Shown: positions 1-11,427 of the stretch, one piece after another
How positions within the stretch are numbered: position 1 is the stretch's first letter
Layout: the number at the start of each line of letters is the position of its first letter
DNA from: Aerococcus christensenii
GTDB taxonomy: Bacteria > Bacillota > Bacilli > Lactobacillales > Aerococcaceae
DNA length: 64,000 nt
Direction: 5' to 3'
NCBI RefSeq assembly: GCF_001543105.1
Contig: NZ_CP014159.1
Location: forward strand, 1,178,001 to 1,242,000
Notes under the pieces: generated by a model
The model's database searches: none
What the model was told of the DNA's origin: nothing
What the model saw: only the letters and a program-made list of their open reading frames with translations
Translations under genes and position numbers: made by a program

Positions 1-297
1 TTTCTCGTCCATAAGAATAGGACGTCTGAGAAGGCCTGGATTTTTTTGAATGAGATCAAAGAGTTGGTTTAAGGAGATGTCGTTGAAATCAATCGCTAAT
101 TCTTGGAAAGCTTTCGAACGTGTTGAAATAATTTCTTCCGTTCCATCTTCAGTCATTCGTAAGATATCCTTCACTTCATCTCGGGTAAGTGGTTCTTGGA
201 AAATATTACGTTCTTTGTAAGGAATGTGATGTTTTTCAAGCCAAGCACGTGCCTTTCGACAGGATGTGCAACTTGGCGAAGTGTATAATCTAACCAT
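1..297 (-). CDS. spx: Spx/ArsC-family transcriptional regulator, 3' end outside window
   Basis: The reverse strand is open from an ATG at 297 to the window edge, 99 codons. It begins [16 protein letters not shown], with the redox CxxC pair of Spx at about residues 10-13, followed by the Spx/ArsC fold ([12 protein letters not shown], then [11 protein letters not shown] at the edge). In the family, Spx binds the RNA polymerase alpha C-terminal domain and controls the thiol-stress response; it is degraded by ClpXP. The start follows AGGAGAG (minus strand, about 304-310). An SpxH-like adaptor gene lies 2.4 kb away, which fits the regulator/adaptor pairing. Only the last few tens of residues are missing. 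Confidence 0.9.
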   Translation of the reverse strand, partial: MVRLYTSPSCTSCRKARAWLEKHHIPYKERNIFQEPLTRDEVKDILRMTEDGTEEIISTRSKAFQELAIDFNDISLNQLFDLIQKNPGLLRRPILMDEK

Positions 298-437
298 GTC
301 AATCTCTCCTTTACAGGTATGACTCGTGTTATTCCACTTTTCTTATTGTACCATAAAAAATCAAAAATGTCAGTTAAATTGTGAAAAGAGGCTTAAAAAT
401 CCCCAATAAATTCAACATATAGTTTGTGAAATAATAG

Positions 438-1517
<1,080 letters not shown>

Positions 1518-1572
1518 AAAAAGCTCTCTCTAAAAAACGGAGAGGATTTCTTACAAGAGACCAAAGCTAAAT

Positions 1573-1618
1573 AAAAGCTGCGAAGCTAGAATATTTCTAG
1601 TCTCGTAGCTTTTTTTTT
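1573..1618 (+). terminator. trpS intrinsic terminator
   Basis: A long imperfect stem (AAGCTGCGAAGCTAGAA against TTCTAGTCTCGTAGCTT) is followed by eight T residues. Confidence 0.85.
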
Positions 1619-1679
1619 AGGAAGAGGGAGGTTATTTCTTCGTTAAAGAGCGGATAAAGGAAATAAGGAGGTGATGATG

Positions 1680-2687
1680 ATGTACTATGCTCATACGCAA
1701 CACGGAGAATTAATGACAGCTTTTGAAGTGAAAGATCGCTTGAAAAGGGGACTATTGAAAGCAGACCAGCGGAAATTTTTCTGTCCTAAATGTCATCAGC
1801 CTGTCCGCTATCTCGACTACCCTCCCAAGCGACCGTATTTTAAGCATTATGTCCGTCAAAACTCAAACTTAGAGAATGAGTCGCTCTGGCACAAATACTA
1901 TAAAAAACAGCTCGCCCAGCGCTTGCAAGCGGTCGGTTACTCTGCTGAAATGGAGGTGCCAATGTCTCATAAGGAGAGACGGTCGGATGTCTGGGTGGAC
2001 TTTAGAGGAAAGAAGGTGACCTTAGAAGTTCAATCGAGTCTCCTTTCCTTGCAAGAAGTGGTAGAAAGGGAGGCGGATTATGCGGAGGAAGGAGGGCAAG
2101 TGATTTGGTTATTGAACCCGAGCCCTCAGAAGTATCAAGTTCAAGTCAATCATCTAGACCGCCTAGCGCCTTTTTTGTCTATAAGTCCGGTCTTTGGACT
2201 GTATGTTCCTTTTTTAGAGGGAGATAAGGTACGATTGGATCAGTTGACATCTTTTGGGAAGGTCTGCCAAAGAATTCGGTTGACGATAGAAGACTATCTT
2301 TTATTGAAATTATTTCCACCTGAGGATTTAATTTTTACACCTTCCACCCTTCCGCCTTCTTCTCGACTCAGTGAAGAAGCTTGCAGATCCCAAAAAAAGC
2401 GGGTGCTTCTTTCTCCCAACGCATACGAAAAGATTTTTTTAAGTCGGCTCTACCAATGGCACAAGAGCCTAGAAGACCTTCCCCTCTTTCTTTTTTCCTT
2501 TGCAGACAAATGTCTATGGGTGAAGGAAGACGCTTGGTTGGTGAGGGCTTACAGTTATCTGCTCGCTCAAGAGGAAGTGGAAGAAGGAATGCTGGAGGAA
2601 CTTTTGCATCAGCGTCCCTTTAAAGAAGACTGCCTTCCTTTGTATCGCAACTTTCTACAAGCGGGTTACCGAGAGAAGAAGGACTAA
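1680..2687 (+). CDS. coiA: competence protein CoiA family
   Basis: About 335 residues. The N-terminus has a CPKC zinc-ribbon-like pair (FFCPKCHQPV, near residue 35), followed by a nuclease-like core around residues 80-120 with SDVWVDF and LEVQSS, matching the PD-(D/E)XK pattern of CoiA. In the family the protein is needed for processing or recombination of DNA taken up during natural transformation. AAGGAGG (1665-1671) precedes a run of GTG ATG ATG ATG in one frame; the ATG at 1680 has the best spacing (8 bp), though 1677 is possible. The neighbours are also those of the Bacillus yjbF (coiA) region. Confidence 0.87.
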   Translation: MYYAHTQHGELMTAFEVKDRLKRGLLKADQRKFFCPKCHQPVRYLDYPPKRPYFKHYVRQNSNLENESLWHKYYKKQLAQRLQAVGYSAEMEVPMSHKERRSDVWVDFRGKKVTLEVQSSLLSLQEVVEREADYAEEGGQVIWLLNPSPQKYQVQVNHLDRLAPFLSISPVFGLYVPFLEGDKVRLDQLTSFGKVCQRIRLTIEDYLLLKLFPPEDLIFTPSTLPPSSRLSEEACRSQKKRVLLSPNAYEKIFLSRLYQWHKSLEDLPLFLFSFADKCLWVKEDAWLVRAYSYLLAQEEVEEGMLEELLHQRPFKEDCLPLYRNFLQAGYREKKD

Positions 2688-2701
2688 AGAATTTCTCCAC
2701 A

Positions 2702-2724
2702 CAAAAAGCCCCTCGAAAGGGGCT
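2702..2724 (-). terminator. terminator of the spxH/CYTH operon
   Basis: AGCCCC/GGGGCT stem with a four-base loop; the A-tract at 2703-2707 becomes the T-tract on the minus strand. It lies between the convergent coiA and spxH-like genes. Confidence 0.75.
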
Positions 2725-2741
2725 GGGTGAAGCTAGTGAGC

Positions 2742-3470
2742 TTAAGGATGACGTAAGAGAGAAGTGGACGTCAGTGAATGATGGGGGGGAATCTTCGAGA
2801 CCTCCTTGTTAGCACTTGTCTTTTGATTTGGACAATAAAGGTGCAAGGTATCACTTTGAGGCATCATCTGTTCAATGAGTTTTTCTAAGTCATTGGATGT
2901 GAAAGAGCCTTGAAGTTTGACCCCATAGCGATAATTCAAGTTGTCATAGACGACTAGGGAAGGATAGCTGGTGATGTTCATCTGTTTGACGAGATGAATA
3001 TCTTCTTGAAAGTCACTCTTTGCTTTTCCAGAGTGATAATCCTCCTCCCACATATCCACATCTAATCCACACAGGGTAGCACAATCTGCCATGGTTTCGT
3101 AAGAGAAGGGATGGTGGTCTTCATTAAAGACTTTCTGCATGGTCATTAAGAAGAGACGACCTCTTTTCTGCCCTTGGCATAGGGCTGCTTTATACCCCAG
3201 GCAGAGCTTATAAATCGATTGAAAAAGAGCATTGGCCTCCTTGAGGGAGTGGTTCGTCTGCCGATTAAGGGATTGATGAAAGAGAGGATAGTCTATAAAA
3301 GCGATCAAGCGGAAATAGACTTGCTGGGAACTCTCTTGAATAAATTGGAGGAGTTCCTTTTCAAGTTGCAAACATTGGGTGTCTAAGGGATTGATGAACA
3401 GAAACATTTCAAAAAGATGTTGTGGTTTTGCCTGAAAGGAGGGGGTATGACAAGAACAATGAGAAGTCAT
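2742..3470 (-). CDS. spxH: DsbA-like ClpXP adaptor, SpxH/YjbH family
   Basis: 242 residues. The His/Cys-rich start (MTSHCSCHTP) and the sequence HLFEMFLFINPLDTQCLQLE match the YjbH/SpxH branch of DsbA-fold proteins, where the thioredoxin CxxC is reduced to a single Cys in the PxxxxC position. In Bacillus and Staphylococcus this protein presents Spx to ClpXP. Its stop is close to a terminator, and its ATG overlaps the CYTH gene stop by 4 bp, so the two are translationally coupled. spx lies nearby. Divergence from Bacillus YjbH is considerable, so function is assigned from motif and synteny. Confidence 0.78.
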   Translation of the reverse strand: MTSHCSCHTPSFQAKPQHLFEMFLFINPLDTQCLQLEKELLQFIQESSQQVYFRLIAFIDYPLFHQSLNRQTNHSLKEANALFQSIYKLCLGYKAALCQGQKRGRLFLMTMQKVFNEDHHPFSYETMADCATLCGLDVDMWEEDYHSGKAKSDFQEDIHLVKQMNITSYPSLVVYDNLNYRYGVKLQGSFTSNDLEKLIEQMMPQSDTLHLYCPNQKTSANKEVSKIPPHHSLTSTSLLRHP

Positions 3471-4093
3471 TCTCTTCCTCCTTTCTTGAGACTCTGCGTT
3501 TTAAAAGAATAGAGAGCATCAGAGAGAAGCATCCGAGCCACTTTCTGCTTGGAAGGACGACGTGGAATATGATAGGTCGAAAGAAAGCGATGGAAGGCTT
3601 TTTCTGCTTCTTCTAAGGAATCAGGAGATTCCATCTCTAATTCAAAATCATTAAAATGGGGGAAATGACAAGCATCGAGGACGAGGGTCTTTCCCTGCCA
3701 TTCACCACTTAAACGCTTGGTATGAAATCGCCCAAGAATTTGAAGATCGGCCGGTTCGATACCTAATTCGACTAAGACCTCTTGGACATGAGGTCCGATT
3801 TCTAGCTGTCCAGTTTGCCAGATCGTTTGTCCAAGAGGGAGAGGGAGAGAATCGGTCACTTCTTTGGATTGGGCAGAATTGAATTTTTGTTTAAAGGTTA
3901 GATGGGCATAAGAAGGGGTAAGACGCAGACGTAAAGCCGCGTGCGCTTCTTTGAGTTGCCCAGATGCGGTATCAAAATAGAGATTATTCTGTTCATTAGC
4001 CGTTTGTTGATCTAATTTAAAGTGCGTGAGGAGTTTGTGATATTCCTCAGGGCTTAGTATATTTTTAAATTCAGTTTCTAAGACATAATTCAC
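3467..4093 (-). CDS. CYTH-domain protein (YjbK-like)
   Basis: 208 residues. The N-terminus LETEFKNIL carries the ExExK signature of CYTH (triphosphate tunnel metalloenzyme) proteins; later charged strands such as LRLRLTP and FELEME fit the eight-stranded tunnel. The family hydrolyses inorganic triphosphate or forms cAMP, but the substrate of YjbK-type members is unsettled. It is the first gene of a two-gene operon with the SpxH-like gene (4-bp overlap). In Bacillus yjbK lies near a small (p)ppGpp synthetase (yjbM), which is absent here. Confidence 0.85.
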   Translation of the reverse strand: MNYVLETEFKNILSPEEYHKLLTHFKLDQQTANEQNNLYFDTASGQLKEAHAALRLRLTPSYAHLTFKQKFNSAQSKEVTDSLPLPLGQTIWQTGQLEIGPHVQEVLVELGIEPADLQILGRFHTKRLSGEWQGKTLVLDACHFPHFNDFELEMESPDSLEEAEKAFHRFLSTYHIPRRPSKQKVARMLLSDALYSFKTQSLKKGGRE

Positions 4094-4115
4094 ATGCTCA
4101 CCTCATTTCAAAGGT

Positions 4116-4144
4116 ATTATAGCAATTTTTTCACAAATTTCCAA
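4116..4144 (-). promoter_or_regulatory. promoter of CYTH-spxH operon
   Basis: On the minus strand TTGGAA (4144-4139), 17 bp, and TATAAT (4121-4116), with TGC ahead of the -10 (extended -10). Confidence 0.7.
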
Positions 4145-4277
4145 TTATAAACCCTTTGTTCGAAAAATGACTCAAAATTTGTGAAAAAGAAAAATAAAAT
4201 GAGTTTCCATAAAACTTGTGATAAACTGAGTAAGAATGAGAAGAGAAGTAGAAGGAAGGCAAAGGAGGATTGAGAAG

Positions 4278-5081
4278 ATGCGGATTGCAGTGGTCAATAA
4301 CGAAAAAGGATCGTCAGTCACCATCAGAAATCGTTTTTTGACAGCGATAGAAGGGACAGAAGTCGTGTATGATGAGAAGAATCCGGATATGATAGTCTCT
4401 ATTGGAGGAGACGGCACCTTACTAGAAGCCTTTCATCGTTATGTCGATCGCTTGGACAAGGTACGCTTCATTGGTATTCATACTGGCCACTTAGGTTTTT
4501 ATACTGATTGGCAAGTGGAAGAATTGGAAGATTTTATCCCCTTTCTCTTGAGCGATTCTGGAGAAAGTATTTCCTATCCTCTATTAGAGGTGCGTTTAGC
4601 CCATGAAGATGGAAAAGTAGAGAAGATGATTGCTTTGAATGAAGCCACTATTCGTCGGATTGAAGGGACCATGACTGGCGAAGTCTTTATTAAGGAGGAC
4701 AAATTTGAACTCTTTAAGGGGGATGGTTTATGTATCTCAACGCCTACGGGATCCACTGGTTTGAATAAGTCTCTTGGGGGGGCTGTGGTGCATCCCCGAT
4801 TAGATACTTTACAAATGACGGAGATCGCATCGCTCAATAACCGCGTCTATCGCACCTTATCAAGTCCCTTACTTATTGCGGGAGACGAATGGTTCCACGT
4901 TCGGTTGGATGATGCTTATTTAGAAGGCGTGATGATGACTTTGGATCATCTCAATTTTTCATTGAAAGGCGTTCGAGATATTGAGTTCCGTTTGGCTAAG
5001 GAACGGGTTCATTTTGCGAGGTATCGGCATATGCATTTTTGGAATCGGGTTGAAACCGCCTTTATCGGGTGGAAAGAATAG
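4278..5081 (+). CDS. nadK: NAD kinase
   Basis: ATP-dependent phosphorylation of NAD to NADP. The 267-residue protein has the diagnostic GGDGT loop (near residue 42-46), LNEATIRR (the conserved NE motif) and a glycine-rich STPTGSTG segment. AAGGAGG at 4262-4268 with 9-bp spacing selects the ATG at 4278; the frame is open upstream to 4236 without a better ribosome site. The length matches short Firmicute NAD kinases (about 265). It is followed by the RluA-type gene with only 8 bp between them, as in Bacillus nadF-yjbO. Confidence 0.96.
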   Translation: MRIAVVNNEKGSSVTIRNRFLTAIEGTEVVYDEKNPDMIVSIGGDGTLLEAFHRYVDRLDKVRFIGIHTGHLGFYTDWQVEELEDFIPFLLSDSGESISYPLLEVRLAHEDGKVEKMIALNEATIRRIEGTMTGEVFIKEDKFELFKGDGLCISTPTGSTGLNKSLGGAVVHPRLDTLQMTEIASLNNRVYRTLSSPLLIAGDEWFHVRLDDAYLEGVMMTLDHLNFSLKGVRDIEFRLAKERVHFARYRHMHFWNRVETAFIGWKE

Positions 5082-5089
5082 GAGAGACT

Positions 5090-5977
5090 ATGTTATTTTT
5101 TTCTTGGGTGTGTGAGGAAGCCATGTCAGTGAGAACCTTCCTCAAAAGAAAGGGTGTGTCTAGAAAACAACTCGCAGACATCAAATACCGTCAGGGGTAT
5201 ATTCTGGTGAATAACAAGATTCGCCGGAGCCGACACCGCTTAGAAGTCGGAGACAAGGTGACGGTGGTCTACCCTCCAGAAGGCCTTCAAGACAGTATCC
5301 TTCCAGTTGCACATCCCTTAGAGATTCTCTATGAAGACCGAGACTACCTCATCATTAATAAACCCTCAGGCTACACTTCTATCCCCTCCTATGCCAAGGA
5401 GGAGCCTTGTATGGCCAACTTTGTCAAGGCCTATTACCAAGAGAAGGCCTACGACAACCAAGTCATCCATGTGGTGACTCGACTCGACCGTTATACCAGT
5501 GGAGCCATGCTTTTTGCCAAGCATAAGTACGCCCACTCTATGATGGATACTCTCATGCAGAAGGGAGGGCTCGATAAACGTTACTATGCCTACACTAAGG
5601 ACCTTCTCCCCCAAAAGCATGGCGTGATCGAAGCCCCTATTGGAAGAAAGGAGGACTCTATTCTCGAACGTTGCGTTAGACCAGACGGCCAATACGCCAA
5701 GACAGAGTACTGGTGGTTACAAGACCTTGGCAAGTGCCAGCAGTATGAAGTGAAGCTCTACACCGGACGGACCCATCAGATTCGAGTTCACTTCGCCTAC
5801 CTCGGCTCTCCCTTATGTGGCGATGATTTCTACAAGGGTAGCGTGGAGCCTGCTCTTCAAGGGCAAGCCCTCCACTGCCATCATCTCGTCTTCACCCAGC
5901 CGATCACTGGAGAGGTGGTCGATGTCGAAGCCCCTCTCTCTGAAGAACTCAGTCAGTGGCTTGATCTAAGGCAATAA
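5090..5977 (+). CDS. RluA-family 23S rRNA/tRNA pseudouridine synthase
   Basis: 295 residues. An N-terminal S4-like RNA-binding segment (SVRTFLKRKGVSRKQLADIK, then GYILVNN) is followed by the pseudouridine synthase domain with RLDRYTSG, which contains the catalytic Asp of the RluA family, and the TGRTHQIRVHFAYLG motif. The ATG at 5090 follows AGGAGAG (5080-5086). Co-transcribed with nadK. The target uridine cannot be told from sequence; the position corresponds to YjbO of Bacillus. Confidence 0.92.
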   Translation: MLFFSWVCEEAMSVRTFLKRKGVSRKQLADIKYRQGYILVNNKIRRSRHRLEVGDKVTVVYPPEGLQDSILPVAHPLEILYEDRDYLIINKPSGYTSIPSYAKEEPCMANFVKAYYQEKAYDNQVIHVVTRLDRYTSGAMLFAKHKYAHSMMDTLMQKGGLDKRYYAYTKDLLPQKHGVIEAPIGRKEDSILERCVRPDGQYAKTEYWWLQDLGKCQQYEVKLYTGRTHQIRVHFAYLGSPLCGDDFYKGSVEPALQGQALHCHHLVFTQPITGEVVDVEAPLSEELSQWLDLRQ

Positions 5978-6026
5978 GTTCTTAGCATTCATGCTGTGGA
6001 TGTCTACGTAAGGAAGGAATTCCCTC

Positions 6027-6055
6027 TTGACAAACAGAGGGGATCCCCCTAGAAT
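6027..6055 (+). promoter_or_regulatory. near-consensus promoter of the metA leader
   Basis: TTGACA (6027-6032), 17-bp spacer, TAGAAT (6050-6055). The spacer contains the palindrome GGGGATCCCC (6039-6048), a possible operator. Confidence 0.85.
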
Positions 6056-6061
6056 TTACTG

Positions 6062-6314
6062 GTGTAATAATCAATGGCGTGGGAAAGATAAGTATGCAAG
6101 AGAATTGGAATGAATCCTGATAGCAAAAGAGGATATTCAAATATTTATTGAAGATGGTCTACGAACGACTTGTCGTGAAGCTACTGAGCGATGAGTGGAC
6201 GGGTAAACGATACCTTCCCCCTGTATGAGGATGCAGAGGAGACAGGCAGCCCCTGTAAAGTTAACACAGTAGGACGTCCTTATAGTATCTGATAGGTACT
6301 GTAAGGCTTTTTTT
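6062..6314 (+). ncRNA. structured leader RNA or small RNA upstream of metA
   Basis: About 250 nt lie between a strong promoter and an intrinsic terminator just before the metA ribosome site. Visible hairpins include ACGAC-TT-GTCGT (about 6165-6180), GGTA-AACGA-TACC (about 6201-6214) and ACAGG-CAGCC-CCTGT (about 6240-6256). The position suggests transcription attenuation of metA, or a stand-alone RNA. I do not find the SAM-I core or the T-box AGGGTGGNACCGCG element. The class is unassigned. Confidence 0.5.
6278..6314 (+). terminator. leader terminator before metA
   Basis: CCTTA-AGTA pairs with TACT-TAAGG around a short loop, then CTTTTTTT. It sits between the leader promoter and metA, so it should block read-through unless antiterminated. 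Confidence 0.8.
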
Positions 6315-6338
6315 ATGGGAAAGAATGGAGGACATGTC

Positions 6339-7259
6339 ATGCCAATCAAAGTCAAGAAAAATTTACCCGCCTTAAAGAAATTAGCGGGAGAGAATATTTT
6401 TGTAATGGATGAACGCCGGGCGAAGATGCAAGACTTTCGTTCCTTGGAGATTTTAATTGTCAACCTTATGCCAACCAAGGAAGCAACAGAAGAACAGCTA
6501 TTACGTTTACTCAGTAATTCTCCCCTTCAAGTCAATGTGACCTTCTTGCATATGTCTTCCTATAACGCCAAGCATACCTCCTCGGACCACCTCGAAGAGT
6601 TCTATCGAACCTTTCAAGATGTGAGTGAGAAGTTCTTCGATGGCATGATTATCACAGGCGCTCCAGTAGAACAGCGCCCCTTTGAAACGGTGGACTACTG
6701 GCCAGAATTAGTAGCTATTATGGAATGGAGCGAAGATCATGTCTTCTCCACTCTTCATATTTGCTGGGGAGCTCAAGCAGCGATGTATTATCATTTTGGC
6801 TTGGATAAGGTGGACCTCCCTCAGAAACTCTTTGGAGTCTACCGCCAACACATTAATAAACCGGAAGTTAGCCTGATGAGAGGTTTAGATGACGTCTTCT
6901 ATATTCCCCACTCCCGCTATACAGAGATCCCTCGTGCAGCCATTGAAGCGACGAAAGACTTAGAAGTCTTGATTTCTTCTGAAGAAACAGGGGTCAGTGT
7001 GGCCCATACCAAAGACCAACGTTTTGTTTTCGTCTTTGGACATGTGGAGTATGATGCTGACACTCTCGCCAAAGAATATGAGCGGGATGTGAAAGAGGGC
7101 CTTCATCCACAGGTTCCAGTAAATTATTACCCGAAAGATGATCCCCGCCAGAAGCCTCTTCTTCGCTGGCGGTCCACTTCCAATATGCTCTTCACCAACT
7201 GGTTGAACTACTACGTCTATCAAGAAACACCATTTGTCATTGAACAGATCAGTCATTAG
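6339..7259 (+). CDS. metA: homoserine O-acyltransferase (MetA family)
   Basis: First committed step of methionine synthesis: acylation of homoserine, with acetyl- or succinyl-CoA. The 306-residue protein has [12 protein letters not shown], with the acyl-accepting Cys near residue 142, and FGHVEYD, giving the catalytic His and Glu. The usual MetA start [11 protein letters not shown] is at the ATG 6339, preceded by GGAGG (6327-6332); an in-frame ATG at 6315 lies in the terminator tail and is rejected. Acyl donor choice cannot be fixed by eye; many Firmicute MetA enzymes use acetyl-CoA. hom and thrB lie in the same window. Confidence 0.94.
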   Translation: MPIKVKKNLPALKKLAGENIFVMDERRAKMQDFRSLEILIVNLMPTKEATEEQLLRLLSNSPLQVNVTFLHMSSYNAKHTSSDHLEEFYRTFQDVSEKFFDGMIITGAPVEQRPFETVDYWPELVAIMEWSEDHVFSTLHICWGAQAAMYYHFGLDKVDLPQKLFGVYRQHINKPEVSLMRGLDDVFYIPHSRYTEIPRAAIEATKDLEVLISSEETGVSVAHTKDQRFVFVFGHVEYDADTLAKEYERDVKEGLHPQVPVNYYPKDDPRQKPLLRWRSTSNMLFTNWLNYYVYQETPFVIEQISH

Positions 7260-7704
7260 AGGTAGAGGGAAGAGCGGACAAGACACAGCGCATCCTTCGA
7301 TGAAGAATACCAGCATCTAGGAATTCCTCAGAGATAACTTCAAAGCCAAACTTTTTATAAAAACCGATGGCATGGGTTTGGGCATCGAGGACGAGTTCTT
7401 GGTAGCCGTTTTTTGTGGCGCTTTTGAGGATAGCCTTTATGAGCCGCTGTCCGATGCCTTGCTTTCGATAAGCTTTCAAGACAGCAAAACGTTGAAGTTT
7501 GAGCGTGGAAGAAGTAAGTGGGAAGGTGCGGGCCGTTCCACAGGGGAAGCCGCGGTCATAGATAACGAAGTAGGTACAGCCTTCTTCGCTTTCGATCTCT
7601 TGAGATAAGGGGACGCCTTGCTCCTTAATAAAAACTTCTTGACGAATGGTGAGACTGTCGCCATAGAGAGAAGAGGTCAGATCGGTTGAATAATTAATCC
7701 GCAT
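7249..7704 (-). CDS. GNAT-family N-acetyltransferase
   Basis: 151 residues with the acetyl-CoA-binding motif A near RKQGIGQRL, and flanking strands [13 protein letters not shown] and [18 protein letters not shown] (motif B), the typical small GNAT layout resembling ElaA/YjcF-type members. The substrate is unknown. The ATG at 7704 follows GAAAGG. Its 3' end overlaps the metA 3' end by 11 bp tail-to-tail, and no separate terminator is visible between the two. Confidence 0.88.
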   Translation of the reverse strand: MRINYSTDLTSSLYGDSLTIRQEVFIKEQGVPLSQEIESEEGCTYFVIYDRGFPCGTARTFPLTSSTLKLQRFAVLKAYRKQGIGQRLIKAILKSATKNGYQELVLDAQTHAIGFYKKFGFEVISEEFLDAGILHRRMRCVLSALPSTSND

Positions 7705-7787
7705 AAAATTTTCCTTTCTAGGGGCGCTTGGCGCTCCTTTTTGTTTATAGACTTTTTCCTATTATAACGTTTTCTTTCCATATATAT

Positions 7788-7841
7788 GATTCTCTTTTTG
7801 AAAAAAATTCTATTATTTGATTCTCTTTTGAAAAAGAATCC
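7788..7841. promoter_or_regulatory. paired imperfect palindromes upstream of the V-ATPase operon
   Basis: Two similar dyads, GATTCTCTTTTTGAAAAAAA (from 7788) and GATTCTCTTTTGAAAAAGAA (from 7819), start 31 bp apart, about three helical turns. They lie between the divergent GNAT gene and the ATPase operon. The spacing suggests a cooperative operator; a degenerate terminator is the alternative. Confidence 0.4.
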
Positions 7842-8014
7842 TTTGAAGAAAGAGAGGAAAGCTTCGCTTTAGGCTTTCTTTTCTTAGGCTTTTATGGTAA
7901 GGTAAAAGATATAAATAATCATTGGGCGCTTGTTGCTCCTAAAAAGGTGAAGAGTTGTGGGAAGTTTGGTCACATGGGATGAAACTTTCCATTTTTTTTA
8001 TCAGGGGATAGGCG

Positions 8015-8038
8015 TATAATGATACAAAGTGAGGAGGT
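8015..8038 (+). promoter_or_regulatory. V-ATPase operon -10 box and ribosome site
   Basis: TATAAT at 8015-8020 and GAGGAGGT at 8031-8038 precede the first ntp gene. No good -35 is visible (a T-run at 7992-7999), so an activator may be needed, or the start lies elsewhere. Confidence 0.5.
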
Positions 8039-8044
8039 GTTTCG

Positions 8045-8357
8045 ATGGTGAATGAGACTTTAGCAGAAGTTCTGCAAAGTGATCAAGAAGTGGAAGCCAT
8101 TCGTCAAGAGACGAAGGAAACGATTCAAACTTTAAAGCAAAAAAATCAAGCAGCTTTAACCCAAGCTGAACAATCCGCCAAGGAAGACTTTAAGGCTTTT
8201 GAAGAATCCCTGGCTAACCAACAAGCGCAAGCATTTGAACACTATAAAAAAGAAGCTCAATTAGCCCATCAGGCTCAATTAGATGAATTACGACAAAAGT
8301 TTAATCAACACAAACAAACAATGATTGACCAAACAGTAAAGGAGTTGCGTAAAGTAT

Positions 8358-8371
<14 letters not shown>
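8045..8371 (+). CDS. ntpF: V-type ATPase peripheral-stalk subunit (NtpF/H-type)
   Basis: 108 residues, almost entirely a charged, Gln- and Ala-rich coiled coil without hydrophobic segments, as expected for the small stalk subunit that pairs with NtpE. It is first in the operon, the same place as ntpF in Enterococcus hirae. Such proteins diverge quickly, so the name rests on position and coiled-coil nature. Its end overlaps ntpI by 14 bp. Confidence 0.75.
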
Positions 8372-10809
<2,438 letters not shown>

Positions 10810-10830
10810 TACCTTGAGAGGAGGACGGAT

Positions 10831-11412
10831 ATGGCAACGATAAAACAATTAAAAGAAGAAGTGTTTGAGCAAGTCCGTTCAGAAGGCACTCAAGCCATTC
10901 AAACCGCTAAAGAAGAGTTGGGCCAAGCCCTTACTTCTAAGCAAGAAAGCCTCAAAGAAGCCTACGCCAAGCAAAAGCAAGTCGCCAAAGAACGCTCAGA
11001 GGCTGAGTTAGAACGCAAGAAACAAAGTTATACGAACCAACTCAATCAAGAGCTTTTAAGAGCCAAACAAGATCTCTTCCAAGAAGTCTTCCAAGAAGCT
11101 ATTCAGTCCATGACTCAGTTTTCGAGTGAAGAATTTGAAGAATTAGTCGACCAATCTCTCCAAGCCATAGAGGCCGGAGAGGGGACCTGTGTGGGAATTG
11201 GGGAAGAGAGCCAATCCCAGTGGAGTGCTGAATCAAAGGCTCGCCTCCAATCCAAGTACCCACAGGTTGAATTTCAATCGACCTTCTTGAAGAATCACGG
11301 TGGGTTTGTCTTACAAGAAGCCACCATGGATTATGACTTCACTTATGATCAGATCCTACTCGAAAAAGAAGCTCAACTCACCAGCCAATTCAACCAACAA
11401 CTATCAGAATAG
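10831..11412 (+). CDS. ntpE: V-type ATPase subunit E
   Basis: 193 residues: a long N-terminal coiled coil (to about residue 105, rich in Lys, Glu, Gln) followed by a compact C-terminal domain with GFVLQEATMDYDFTYDQIL, the conserved end of NtpE/subunit E proteins. It forms the peripheral stalk with the small NtpF-type subunit and anchors the A3B3 head. GAGAGGAGG precedes the ATG by 8 bp. The intervals to both neighbours are short, consistent with one transcript. Confidence 0.9.
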   Translation: MATIKQLKEEVFEQVRSEGTQAIQTAKEELGQALTSKQESLKEAYAKQKQVAKERSEAELERKKQSYTNQLNQELLRAKQDLFQEVFQEAIQSMTQFSSEEFEELVDQSLQAIEAGEGTCVGIGEESQSQWSAESKARLQSKYPQVEFQSTFLKNHGGFVLQEATMDYDFTYDQILLEKEAQLTSQFNQQLSE

Positions 11413-11427
11413 AAGGGAGTGGAAAGT

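Noticed and set aside
6056..6314. SAM-I riboswitch or T-box before metA
   Set aside because: The conserved SAM-I core and the T-box AGGGTGGNACCGCG sequence are not visible; kept only as an unclassified leader.
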